A stretch of DNA of 64,000 bases. Source: Rhizobium sp. Root1334. Its GTDB lineage: Bacteria; Pseudomonadota; Alphaproteobacteria; Rhizobiales; Rhizobiaceae. Shown piece after piece: positions 44,425 through 52,246 of this stretch. The notes below the pieces were generated by a model, which had not been told where the DNA came from, made no database searches, and worked only from the letters and a program-made list of their open reading frames with translations. Position 1 is the first letter of the stretch. The number at the start of each line of letters is the position of its first letter. The stretch is from assembly GCF_001426665.1 (NCBI RefSeq), contig NZ_LMEY01000001.1, positions 1,329,179 to 1,393,178 of the forward strand. Direction: 5' to 3'. The translations under genes and the position numbers were made by a program.

Positions 44425-44740
44425 GTTTTGTCCTTCGTGTGCGCCAATGCCGCGCCGCAGCCAGTGTGGCGCGGGCGGCAGTGTTTTCGCTGATATGACA
44501 CATCACGGGCAAGACAACGGGAGGCTTCCAAAATCGGCTGGCGCTCGTTCCGTTCCCTCAAAGCCGGACGCTTCGGGTGCGTGGAAAACGCGCAAGCGCC
44601 GAAGCATCCTGCAATCCTGCCCCATGACAGGTCATCGGTTGTTTCCGCAGAGCCGGCCCATCCGGTCTGCTGGGGTGTCTGCTTCCAACAGCGCCCTTTC
44701 GGCTTTGGCTGGAAGCGCAAACGCGGGGTGTATGCCCCGC
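44425..44740. promoter_or_regulatory. pnp leader/promoter region
   Basis: About 315 bases lie between the rpsO terminator and pnp. They are G+C-rich with self-complementary parts near 44445-44480 (GCGCC/GGCGC). In E. coli an RNase III-processed leader controls pnp, but no clear homologous hairpin can be shown here. No gene is supported. Confidence 0.4.
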
Positions 44741-44781
44741 AAAAAACAAACCGGCGGGCCCCTGTTGAAGGGTCCCGCCGG
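44741..44781 (-). terminator. Terminator after rpsO
   Basis: A hairpin with CCGGCGGG and CCCGCCGG arms (44751-44758 and 44774-44781) is extended by a CCC/GGG inner helix, and on the minus strand it is followed by TTTGTTTTTTG. It ends rpsO transcription and may allow partial read-through to pnp. Confidence 0.9.
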
Positions 44782-44789
44782 TGTAAGGC

Positions 44790-45059
44790 TTAGCGGCGAA
44801 TGCCGAGAGCAGTGATCAGCTTGGTGTACCGTGCCTCTTCCTTGCCCTTGACATAGTCAAGAAGCGAACGGCGGGTGGAAACCATTGCCAGAAGGCCACG
44901 ACGCGAGTGGTTGTCCTTCTTGTGACCCTTGAAGTGTTCGGTCAGGTTGTTGATCCGCTCGGTGAGGATCGCAACCTGGACTTCCGGGGAACCGGTGTCG
45001 CCTTCGACGATTGCGTATTCCTTGATAAGCGCAGCCTTGCGCTCTGCAGTGATCGACAT
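44790..45059 (-). CDS. rpsO: 30S ribosomal protein S15
   Basis: The 89-residue protein starts [16 protein letters not shown] and has the S15 signature ([23 protein letters not shown], cited as [15 protein letters not shown]), then [19 protein letters not shown]. It binds 16S rRNA early in 30S assembly, and in many bacteria it represses its own translation. It lies upstream of pnp. Confidence 0.98.
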   Translation of the reverse strand: MSITAERKAALIKEYAIVEGDTGSPEVQVAILTERINNLTEHFKGHKKDNHSRRGLLAMVSTRRSLLDYVKGKEEARYTKLITALGIRR

Positions 45060-45237
45060 CGTGTCATCCTTTCAATGTTTAGGATTTCGGGTCGCCAGCA
45101 GCCGGGATGCCGTCTAGCTGCGGCCATGAAGGCAAAAGTCCGCAAAGGGCGGGGTCTGATGCTGGCGCTGCCTATAAACCATCCGGCATTAAAAAGAAAG
45201 AGGGCGGATAAAGACGCCGCAGCGGCTCAACTCACCG

Positions 45238-45573
45238 TCATTGCGGCGGGGTTCGCGGCTTCATCGGCGCGGATTTCCGGGCGTCATCGATAGCGGCACA
45301 ATCGAGATAGGCGGCGAAGACCCAGCCAAGAACCGCGCCATTTGCGGCGACCTTTGCCCATCGTTTGCCGCCAAGGGTGCGCTCGTCGAGGGTCTCGACG
45401 GCCATACCATTGCCGAGAGCCGACAGAACGCGGCCTTCAGGCTTGACGCGAACGTTGAGCGGCGTTCCGGTGGGGTCTGCCACCACACAATCCGCACCAA
45501 TCACTGTGTCTGCGGTACCGGCGAAAGTGGCTGCGACGAGAAAGGCGGCCACCCCACGGCGTCTTCGCGACAT
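45238..45573 (-). CDS. Secreted SH3 domain protein
   Basis: The ATG at 45573 gives 111 residues. A basic start (SRRRR) and a hydrophobic stretch form a signal peptide (about 1-27, ending TVIGADC). The mature part is a bacterial SH3 (SH3b) domain with GTPLNVRVKPEGRVL, GKRWAKVAA and GWVFAAYLDC. Such domains bind peptidoglycan or proteins in the periplasm. It lies 45 bases after the histidine kinase gene on the same strand and may be co-transcribed with it. Confidence 0.8.
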   Translation of the reverse strand: MSRRRRGVAAFLVAATFAGTADTVIGADCVVADPTGTPLNVRVKPEGRVLSALGNGMAVETLDERTLGGKRWAKVAANGAVLGWVFAAYLDCAAIDDARKSAPMKPRTPPQ

Positions 45574-45618
45574 CGATATTCCCTCCAAACAGAATAAACC
45601 GCAATAAGCAGGCAACGC

Positions 45619-47442
45619 CTAAGCTTGACCCGAGAGATTGGCACTCAGCTTTTCATCCGGAATCTTGACGCGCCATTCGATCCCGTCATCGTGCATGATC
45701 CGCTCCAGCTTGGCGTCCAGCGCCATGCCGAGCATGCGCTCCAGAACCATGGTTCCAAAGCCCTTGCGCACGGCCCCATCCTCGGCCGGGGTGATGTCGG
45801 CGCCCTTTTCTCTCCAGACAAACAGGAACGTGCCCCCGGAGACCGACCATTGCAGGTCGATCACACCGCTCGCATTGGCAAGCGCTCCATACTTCGTCGC
45901 ATTGGTGGCCAGTTCGTGCAACGCCATGCCGAGCGTCTGCGACACTTGGGCATCCAGCCGCACCGGCGGCCCCGACAGATGAACCCTGTCCGGATCGTCG
46001 GGCGTGAACGGCTGCAGCTGGTTCTGCACCAGCTCGCGGAAATCGACGCCCTGCGCCGCATTGGCAATCATCAGATCGGTCGAGCGGGCTAAGCCGGCGA
46101 TGCGCTTGCGGAAAGTTTCGGCGAAATCCACCCGGCTTTCGGCGGCATTGAGCGACTGGTTGAGCATCGACTGGATCACCGTGAGCTGGTTTTTCGAGCG
46201 GTGCGCCACCTCGCGCATCAGGAAACGGATCTCGTTTTCCGCCTTCCGGCGTGCCTGCGCCGCCTCGGCCAAAGCCGACGATACGGTTTCGATTTCGGCG
46301 ATCATATGCTTGCGTGCCGCAATCGGCCGGCCAGCCCCCAAGAGATGCGCGTCACGGGCCAGGACCTTGACGCCCTGTGTCAGGAGACCCGCGATGGTGG
46401 CCGATCCGGCTACGGCTATTCCGGCAAAGAGAAGCCCGCCCAGCGACAACCAGAGATAGGACCAAAGCGCCGGAGCATCGACATCCGCACTCTTTGCCCA
46501 GGCGACGATCTTCCAGCCGGTCAGCACCGAAAACTCGGTGACTGTCCGGTACTCCACGCCATCGTGAACCGCCTCCCCGACACCAACACGCAATGCCGGA
46601 ACGATTTCCATGAAGAACGGCTTGCCGACGGCAAGCCCCGGATCCGACGAGGCAATCACGTTGCCTGCAGCATCCAGCAAGGCCGCGTTCCAGCCGGGCG
46701 ACACCACATCCCGATTGACCGCCTTCGACATGCTTTCGGCATTGCGCGTCAGGGTCAGGAGGTAGTCGCTGTTGCCGAGCGGCGTGGTTATGGGGAGATA
46801 AACATTGAACACCCATCGCTGTGCCGTCTTGCCGAAGAAGACATTCGAGATGTAAGGCCCGCCAACGCGGAACGCCTCATCGACCGAGACCGGATCGGAT
46901 GCTTTGCCGAGCGGGCTGCCATAAGGCACCCGCGTATTAAAAAGCTGATTGTGACCGCGATCGATCACCAACAGATTGGAGTCCGTGTCCGCCAGCGACG
47001 AGCGCGCGCGATCGTAAAATTCAGCAAGATTGCTGCCGTTGCTTGGACCAGCTGCGGCAAGCACCTTGAGGGTGGCCAGCATGCTGTCGACCTCGCGCTC
47101 GACCAGGCGCGTCACCGACCCTGTCGATGCCTTCAGCAACGCCGTCACGACGCGCTCTTGCTCGTCGGTGCTGCGTTTCAAAATAATCATCGAAAACAGG
47201 AAGGATGGAATAATGGCGACGAGCAGCAGCACCGTCAGATAAAATGATAACGGGCGTCTCAATCGCGAACGCAGAATGACCCTGAAGGGAGCATGCTGCG
47301 CACGTGTTCTATCCAGTCCGTCGCTCAACCGTTCATCACCCAAAGTCCCATAGCCGAAGATCGGCAGTGGCCCGATTTCGGGACGCGAACCCGGCGGGCT
47401 AACCCGCAAGTCCGCGCGAATCCCAAACACAGACCGGAACAT
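45619..47442 (-). CDS. HWE-family sensor histidine kinase
   Basis: The 607-residue protein has one membrane segment at about 66-88, a periplasmic Cache-like sensor (about 90-330), a second segment (about 333-355), and a cytoplasmic HWE kinase. The phosphorylated histidine is His414 in EVAHRSKNQ. ALHELATNATKYGAL is the N-box with the HWE histidine, and WREKG contains the W-x-E. No response regulator gene lies nearby, so its partner is elsewhere. A leader of about 60 residues before the first membrane segment may be partly untranslated. It is placed inside the rpsO-truB block. Confidence 0.88.
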   Translation of the reverse strand: MFRSVFGIRADLRVSPPGSRPEIGPLPIFGYGTLGDERLSDGLDRTRAQHAPFRVILRSRLRRPLSFYLTVLLLVAIIPSFLFSMIILKRSTDEQERVVTALLKASTGSVTRLVEREVDSMLATLKVLAAAGPSNGSNLAEFYDRARSSLADTDSNLLVIDRGHNQLFNTRVPYGSPLGKASDPVSVDEAFRVGGPYISNVFFGKTAQRWVFNVYLPITTPLGNSDYLLTLTRNAESMSKAVNRDVVSPGWNAALLDAAGNVIASSDPGLAVGKPFFMEIVPALRVGVGEAVHDGVEYRTVTEFSVLTGWKIVAWAKSADVDAPALWSYLWLSLGGLLFAGIAVAGSATIAGLLTQGVKVLARDAHLLGAGRPIAARKHMIAEIETVSSALAEAAQARRKAENEIRFLMREVAHRSKNQLTVIQSMLNQSLNAAESRVDFAETFRKRIAGLARSTDLMIANAAQGVDFRELVQNQLQPFTPDDPDRVHLSGPPVRLDAQVSQTLGMALHELATNATKYGALANASGVIDLQWSVSGGTFLFVWREKGADITPAEDGAVRKGFGTMVLERMLGMALDAKLERIMHDDGIEWRVKIPDEKLSANLSGQA

Positions 47443-47505
47443 GCGCCAGCGATGTTAGGAACGCAACCGATGCCATGCGGCGAAATTTGGGAAGCGATCC
47501 GGGTT

Positions 47506-48441
47506 TCAGGCTGTGACGAAGACGCGCTTCGGGCGGAATTCACCCTCACCGATCTCGCCAATGGCGACCAGCTTGCCGCGCGAGGTCGCATAGGCTTCCG
47601 GCTCTGCGGTCGGGGCATCACGGCCGCGCAGGATGATCGGATTGCCCATTTTCAGGCGGTGGGCCTGATCTTCGGTAATGGCGATATGCGGCAGGTTGGA
47701 CAGGGCTTCGCCGGTATCGATCAGGAAGGCGTCGAGCGCTTCCAGCCGTTCCTCGTCGCTTTCGATCTTCTCCAGCGCCACCAGTTCAGCCAGCGTCACC
47801 ATGGCTTCTTCCGCGAAAGGCGCCACGAAGCTGCGGCGCAGCGAGGCGATATGGCCGAAGCAACCGAGGTCACGGCCGAAATCGCGCGCCAGCGAGCGCA
47901 CATAGGTGCCCTTGCCGCATTCGATCTCGAAATGCGCCAGATTCGGTGTGCAGCCGAGCAGCGACAGGCGGAACACTTCAACTTCGCGAGCGGGAATATC
48001 GACGGTCTCGCCTTCACGGGCCAGATCGTAGGCACGGTTGCCATCGATCTTGATCGCCGAGAACTGCGGCGGCACCTGGCTGATGACGCCGGTATATTTC
48101 GGCAGAAGGGCGCGGATATCTTCTTCCGACGGACGCGTGCTGGACGACTGCGTCACCTCACCTTCGAGATCGTCGGTCGAGCGTTCTTCACCCCAGGCGA
48201 CCGCGAATTCATAGATCTTGCGGCCATCCATGACGTAGGGAACGGTCTTCGTGGCATCACCAAGCGCGATCGGCAACATGCCCGATGCCAAAGGATCGAG
48301 TGTGCCGGCATGTCCGGCTTTCTGCGCCTTGAACAGCCACTTGATCTTCGACACGGCCTCGGTCGAGCCGAAATCCAGCGGCTTGTCGAGGATCAGCCAG
48401 CCGGAAATCGGGCGGCCCTTGGGCTTGCGGGGTTTTGACAT
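47506..48441 (-). CDS. truB: tRNA pseudouridine(55) synthase
   Basis: The 311-residue protein has the catalytic [15 protein letters not shown] motif (Asp at about 47), [10 protein letters not shown] near the start and RRSFVAPF. It makes pseudouridine at position 55 in the T-loop of tRNAs. It follows a small gene and rbfA on the same strand with 3-base spacing, forming an operon. Confidence 0.97.
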   Translation of the reverse strand: MSKPRKPKGRPISGWLILDKPLDFGSTEAVSKIKWLFKAQKAGHAGTLDPLASGMLPIALGDATKTVPYVMDGRKIYEFAVAWGEERSTDDLEGEVTQSSSTRPSEEDIRALLPKYTGVISQVPPQFSAIKIDGNRAYDLAREGETVDIPAREVEVFRLSLLGCTPNLAHFEIECGKGTYVRSLARDFGRDLGCFGHIASLRRSFVAPFAEEAMVTLAELVALEKIESDEERLEALDAFLIDTGEALSNLPHIAITEDQAHRLKMGNPIILRGRDAPTAEPEAYATSRGKLVAIGEIGEGEFRPKRVFVTA

Positions 48442-48444
48442 GGT

Positions 48445-48900
48445 TCAGGCTCTTTTTTTGCGGAACGTCGCTGCAGTCTTGGCAACGCTGCCATCCGGCA
48501 TTTTCTGGCTGTTGCCCTTCTCGAATCCCAAAGCGTAAAGCCGCTTGGCGATCAGGTATCCGGCAGCAATGGTGGCACCGTTGTCGATGCGGTAATCTTC
48601 GCCGAGACCTTCGACCAGCAAGGGCTCGATGGCGCCGAGCGGTGGCTTTCCGGATGCGGCGGCTTCAAGCAACAGCTTCTCATTATAGGGCGAACCGACA
48701 ATGGCTTCGAGCGCCTTCATCTCGCGGTCGCCATGGGCGATGTCCTTGCCGTGACGAAACGGCAGGCCGGAGGCGGCTATCATTTCGACAAGACGGACGG
48801 AATCGGCATTATCGAACCGCGCAAGACCGTTGCGATAGAATGTCCGGCGCTGGTCGAACGTCCAGGCGTTGAGTTCGTCCAGTGTGATATGCTTGGCCAT
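48445..48900 (-). CDS. Conserved hypothetical protein between rbfA and truB
   Basis: The ATG at 48900 overlaps the rbfA stop (TGATG) and gives 151 residues; a GTG one codon earlier is also possible. The protein starts AKHITLDELNAWTFDQRRTFYRNG and has a repeated helical layout with a C-terminal basic tail (TFRKKRA). No known domain is evident. Position and tight spacing link it to translation factors, but that is inference. Confidence 0.75.
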   Translation of the reverse strand: MAKHITLDELNAWTFDQRRTFYRNGLARFDNADSVRLVEMIAASGLPFRHGKDIAHGDREMKALEAIVGSPYNEKLLLEAAASGKPPLGAIEPLLVEGLGEDYRIDNGATIAAGYLIAKRLYALGFEKGNSQKMPDGSVAKTAATFRKKRA

Positions 48901-49304
48901 CACTGCTCGCCGTCTTCATCCTTCAGGTCGCGCAGGACTTCGGGAGACCGGAGAAGCTCATCGATCTTCTTGTAGTTGTCGAAGCTGGTATCGTCCTTGA
49001 AGCGCACTTCCGGCATGTATTTCAGCTGACGGATATGCGGGGTCAGGCGGCCGCGGATATATTTGGCATGGCGGTTGAGCGCTTCGATGACATTGGAATG
49101 ATCGGCAACGCCGAGCGGGGTCACGAAGGCCGTGGCAACGCGCAGGTCCGTCGACATGCGAACTTCGGAGATCGAGATCACCGTCGTTTCAAGCAGGGGG
49201 TCGCGCACTTCTCCGCGCTGCAAGACCTGTGTCAGGCCTGCACGTACCTGTTCGCCGACCCTCAGCATGCGCTGCGAGGGGGCAGAGGATGTCACTTTAC
49301 TCAT
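48900..49304 (-). CDS. rbfA: Ribosome-binding factor A
   Basis: The start at 49304 gives 134 residues. [25 protein letters not shown], cited as [15 protein letters not shown], opens the KH-like fold, and [17 protein letters not shown] and [23 protein letters not shown] (cited as [12 protein letters not shown]) are family hallmarks. RbfA helps 30S maturation at the 16S 5' end. infB, which usually precedes rbfA, is not here; a divergent amidotransferase gene takes that place. Confidence 0.96.
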   Translation of the reverse strand: MSKVTSSAPSQRMLRVGEQVRAGLTQVLQRGEVRDPLLETTVISISEVRMSTDLRVATAFVTPLGVADHSNVIEALNRHAKYIRGRLTPHIRQLKYMPEVRFKDDTSFDNYKKIDELLRSPEVLRDLKDEDGEQ

Positions 49305-49493
49305 GGTTTTTCCGCTGTCTGGCGTTTCAAGGAACGCGACCAAGGCGGTCCAATGCTACTTTCAGGCCCAAAGGTCAAGGCTTTCCGGTGATTCGGTCCT
49401 TAGGAAAGACTGCCAAATCGGTTCGAAGCCCCCTTGAAAGCGCTGCCTCCGCGTGATCAACCTGACCGGAAAGAAGAAGCAGACGGAGAGATG

Positions 49494-50246
49494 ATGCGGG
49501 TTCTGGCAGTGGAAAACATGAACCATTCCAGCCTGGGGCAAGTTGGGGTGGCGCTGCAGGAAGCAGGGATTGAGATCGACTTGCGACGGCCGTTTACTGG
49601 CGAGGCGCTCCCCGGCGATAGTCGCGAACATGATGCAGTGGTGGTCTTCGGCGGCGAGCAGAGTGCGGTCGATGATCACATTCACCCCTACCTGTCCGGC
49701 CTTGCCCGGCTGATGAAAACCTTCACCGATGACGGCAAGTCCGTACTCGGTATCTGCCTCGGCAGCCAGTTGCTCGCCCGCGCCCATGGCGGCGACAATC
49801 TTCTCGGTAAAACCAGAGAGTTTGGCTGGCATGGCGTCGAATTGACCAGCGACGGCAAACAGGATCCGGTGCTCAGCGCAGCCGGGGACGCCTTTACCAG
49901 TTTCGAATGGCACTCCGACAGTTTTACCCTGCCGCAAGGCGCCGTGCATCTGGCCACCAACCCGGCTGTTGCCAATCAGGCCTTCCGCATCGGCCGCGCT
50001 GCTTATGGCATGCAGTTCCATTTCGAGGCGGGAACGCCCGTCGTCGAAGGCTGGAACCGGACGTTTGAGACGGTGATCAACGGGATCGATCCGGATTGGT
50101 TGCAGCTCTATCCGGAGCATGCCGCCAGACACGCGCAACAAGCCGATGCCGCCGGATTGGCACTGGCCCACGCCTGGGTGGCGACGATACAGCCTGCAGC
50201 GGCCGGCTTCGATCGCACACGGGAAATGGCAGGCGTGGGTGCCTGA
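49494..50246 (+). CDS. Class I glutamine amidotransferase (GATase1) domain protein
   Basis: The ATG at 49494 (an adjacent ATG at 49491) follows GGAGAG and gives 250 residues. The nucleophile is Cys88 in GICLGSQLLA, and MQFHFEAG supplies the catalytic His-Glu pair. The protein is a stand-alone GATase1 of the GMP synthase-like group. Such proteins hydrolyse glutamine or gamma-glutamyl compounds, but the acceptor is unknown. It is divergent from rbfA. Confidence 0.86.
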   Translation: MRVLAVENMNHSSLGQVGVALQEAGIEIDLRRPFTGEALPGDSREHDAVVVFGGEQSAVDDHIHPYLSGLARLMKTFTDDGKSVLGICLGSQLLARAHGGDNLLGKTREFGWHGVELTSDGKQDPVLSAAGDAFTSFEWHSDSFTLPQGAVHLATNPAVANQAFRIGRAAYGMQFHFEAGTPVVEGWNRTFETVINGIDPDWLQLYPEHAARHAQQADAAGLALAHAWVATIQPAAAGFDRTREMAGVGA

Positions 50247-50255
50247 TACATAAAC

Positions 50256-50309
50256 GTGTTCCACCGTTTGCCGCGAGGGTTTGCGGTTCCTATCTACAAC
50301 ATGGAACAC
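50256..50309. promoter_or_regulatory. Inverted repeat upstream of pentapeptide protein gene
   Basis: GTGTTCCA (50256-50263) and TGGAACAC (50302-50309) are perfect inverted copies separated by 38 bases, located in the 120-base gap before the next gene. They could be a looped operator or form a hairpin. The regulator is unknown. Confidence 0.4.
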
Positions 50310-50366
50310 ACTGTTATAAGCGCAAGAAGTTTGCCCGGCTGAGGCAGACGGAGGAGCGAGAAGCGC

Positions 50367-51089
50367 ATGACGATATTTTCCACCAGGCACATCCCGGCGT
50401 TCGCCGCCGCCCTGCTTCCGGCTATCGGGCTGGCAACGTTTCTTGCCGCCCCTTCACCGGCAATCGCCGCCTATTGCAGCAGCACGCCGGAACCCGGGCT
50501 CGACTGGAGCGAATGCACCAAGAAGAACCTGATGCTGCCCTCCAGTGAACTCGAAGGCGCCAATCTCTCCGGTACCGATTTTTCGCTAACCGATCTCAGT
50601 GGCTCCAACCTGGCATCAGCCAATTTTGAAAAAGCCAACCTGGTGCGTGCGTGGCTGGCCGGCGCCAGGGCTGAAAAGGCCAATTTCTCCCGCGTCGAGG
50701 CCTATCGCTCGAGCTTTGCCAATATTGCCGCCAATGGCGCGTCATTTGCCGGCGCCGAACTGCAGCGCGCCGATTTCAGCGGCGCCGACCTGACCGGAGC
50801 CAATTTCGAAAAGGCGGAAGTCGGCCGGGTGATGTTCAAGGGTGCGGTGCTCACCGGTGCACGCTTTGCGCTGGCCAACCTGTCGCGCGCCAATCTCAGT
50901 GGTGCGACCTTTGAAGGTCCGCTGGATTTCGATCAGGCCTTCATGTTCCTCACCCATATCGAGGGGCTGGATCTCTCTGCCGCCAAGGGGCTTGAGCAGG
51001 CTCAGGTCGACCTGACCTGCGGTGACAAGGAAACGAAGCTGCCGGCGGGACTGACCACGCCCACCGGCTGGCCTTGCGCATCAGACTAA
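50367..51089 (+). CDS. Secreted pentapeptide-repeat protein
   Basis: The 240-residue protein has a signal peptide (1-34, ending AIAAY). About 24 pentapeptides follow from about residue 60 to 190 with the A(D/N)LXX pattern, for example ANLSG, TDFSL, TDLSG, SNLAS, ANFEK and ADLTG. They fold into a right-handed quadrilateral beta helix. The C-terminal 45 residues contain a cysteine in LTCGDKE, possibly paired with that in WPCASD. The location is periplasmic or envelope, and no function is known. Confidence 0.87.
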   Translation: MTIFSTRHIPAFAAALLPAIGLATFLAAPSPAIAAYCSSTPEPGLDWSECTKKNLMLPSSELEGANLSGTDFSLTDLSGSNLASANFEKANLVRAWLAGARAEKANFSRVEAYRSSFANIAANGASFAGAELQRADFSGADLTGANFEKAEVGRVMFKGAVLTGARFALANLSRANLSGATFEGPLDFDQAFMFLTHIEGLDLSAAKGLEQAQVDLTCGDKETKLPAGLTTPTGWPCASD

Positions 51090-51204
51090 GCCGGCTAACG
51101 AACTACACATTTCGCTCGCCGGCCGGCGTCTCTTCGACCATCGGGCACACTGGACAAGAGAGGCTTCTCCGCTAGATTACTGCCTGAAAGCGGAGGAGTG
51201 AAAC

Positions 51205-51663
51205 ATGAGCAGATTGACGATCCCCCAGGAAGGCGGCTGCCGTTGCGGCCAGGTGCGGCTGAAGATCAGTGCGCCCCCGATCCTGACCATGGCCTGCCAC
51301 TGCACCGGCTGCCAGAAAATGTCCTCAAGCGCCTATTCGTTAAGCGCCGCCATTCCGGCCGAGGGTTTTGAAGTCATCGCCGGTGAGCCGGTGATCGGCG
51401 GCCTGCACGGCGCCTCCCGCCACTATTTCTGCCCGCACTGCATGACCTGGATGTTCACCCGCCCGGAAGGCATGGACTGGTTCGTCAACCTACGCCCGAC
51501 CATGCTGGATGACACAAGCGGCTTTGCGCCCTTCATCGAGACCTTCACCAGTGAAAAACTGTCCTTCGCAGCCACTGGGGCTGTGCATTCCTACGAGACC
51601 TTCCCCCCAATGGAAGCCTATGAGGGGCTTGTGCAGGAGTTTGCAGAGCGATCAGCTGTCTAA
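51205..51663 (+). CDS. GFA family protein
   Basis: The 152-residue protein carries the zinc-binding cysteines of the glutathione-dependent formaldehyde-activating (GFA/CENP-V) fold: Cys12 and Cys14 in GGCRCGQV, Cys31, Cys33 and Cys36 in CHCTGCQKMS, and a further pair in FCPHCMTW. The name comes from an enzyme that joins formaldehyde to glutathione, but most family members have unknown substrates. It starts after GGAGGAG. Its stop overlaps the convergent ccdB stop by four bases. Confidence 0.9.
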   Translation: MSRLTIPQEGGCRCGQVRLKISAPPILTMACHCTGCQKMSSSAYSLSAAIPAEGFEVIAGEPVIGGLHGASRHYFCPHCMTWMFTRPEGMDWFVNLRPTMLDDTSGFAPFIETFTSEKLSFAATGAVHSYETFPPMEAYEGLVQEFAERSAV

Positions 51664-51959
51664 AATCCCTGGAACAGAAAATCCGTGGCGGCGGTAATGG
51701 CGTCCGCGTGACTGGTAAGGTCGGCCACGGTCTCTCCGATTTCGCTGACGGCAACGACCCCCATGAACTGGGTTGCCATCACGTAAGGACGGCCGCCAAT
51801 TTCAAATTTTGGATTAAGCCGCGCGATCAGGCGAGAAATCTCTCCCGGGAGAAGCAGCGGCGCCACGTTTCGGGTTTGAAGATCGGACAAAATATCGGCT
51901 TGGAGGTCGAGCACCAGCGCGCCACCTTGCCTGAGACGATAGACGCGAAATCTCGCCAT
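51660..51959 (-). CDS. ccdB: CcdB-type toxin of a type II toxin-antitoxin module
   Basis: The 99-residue protein aligns with F-plasmid CcdB along its length: FRVYRL at the start, LVLDLQADIL, VAPLLLP, GGRPYVMATQFMGVV and GETVADLTSH. CcdB poisons DNA gyrase through GyrA. At the extreme C-terminus the E. coli protein ends FWGI; this one ends FQGF, so the tryptophan needed for gyrase poisoning in F CcdB is replaced. It is downstream of ccdA, whose stop overlaps its start by one base. Confidence 0.88.
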   Translation of the reverse strand: MARFRVYRLRQGGALVLDLQADILSDLQTRNVAPLLLPGEISRLIARLNPKFEIGGRPYVMATQFMGVVAVSEIGETVADLTSHADAITAATDFLFQGF

Positions 51960-52189
51960 CAGAATTGACGATATTTCGCCAAAGGCAGGCCATGTTCCTC
52001 GACATATTTGTTGGATGCCGCAATCGCCTCGGCATTTTCCAGCCTCCAGAGACGTTCCTGCTCGGCCTTGACCGCACGCCCGATGCCGTCTTCAGCTGCC
52101 CGCGAGAGATTGATCTTGAGATCACGCGCCTGCGAAACGAGGTCGCTATCGAGGGACAGGTTTGCAGATTTGCGGGACGGTTGAGACAT
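51959..52189 (-). CDS. ccdA: CcdA-type antitoxin
   Basis: The ATG at 52189 follows GGAGAAG and gives 76 residues; a start four codons earlier is weaker. The N-terminal ribbon-helix-helix segment (SANLSLDSDLVSQARDLKINLSRAAE, cited as NLSLDSDLVSQARDLKINLS) binds DNA. The C-terminal part (ENAEAIAASNKYVEEHGLPL) is the toxin-binding tail. It should neutralise CcdB and repress its own promoter, probably at the palindrome just upstream. Confidence 0.9.
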   Translation of the reverse strand: MSQPSRKSANLSLDSDLVSQARDLKINLSRAAEDGIGRAVKAEQERLWRLENAEAIAASNKYVEEHGLPLAKYRQF

Positions 52190-52197
52190 GATCTTCT

Positions 52198-52236
52198 CCA
52201 TCGGGTATGCGCCTAATGTATGCGCATACCCGATGG
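52198..52236 (-). promoter_or_regulatory. Perfect 15-bp inverted repeat upstream of ccdA (probable operator)
   Basis: CCATCGGGTATGCGC (52198-52212) and GCGCATACCCGATGG (52222-52236) are exact inverted copies with a 9-base spacer. The right arm also carries the 10-bp palindrome TATGCGCATA at 52220-52229. The repeat lies between the lepA stop and the ccdA ATG and nearly touches the ccdA ribosome-binding site. This suits autorepression by CcdA/CcdB. It could also fold as an RNA hairpin behind lepA, but no T-run follows. Confidence 0.7.
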
Positions 52237-52246
52237 AAGAAAAGCC

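Noticed and set aside
41968-44493. 841-codon plus-strand frame across pnp
   Set aside because: It is antisense to PNPase, without promoter, ribosome-binding site or domain evidence.
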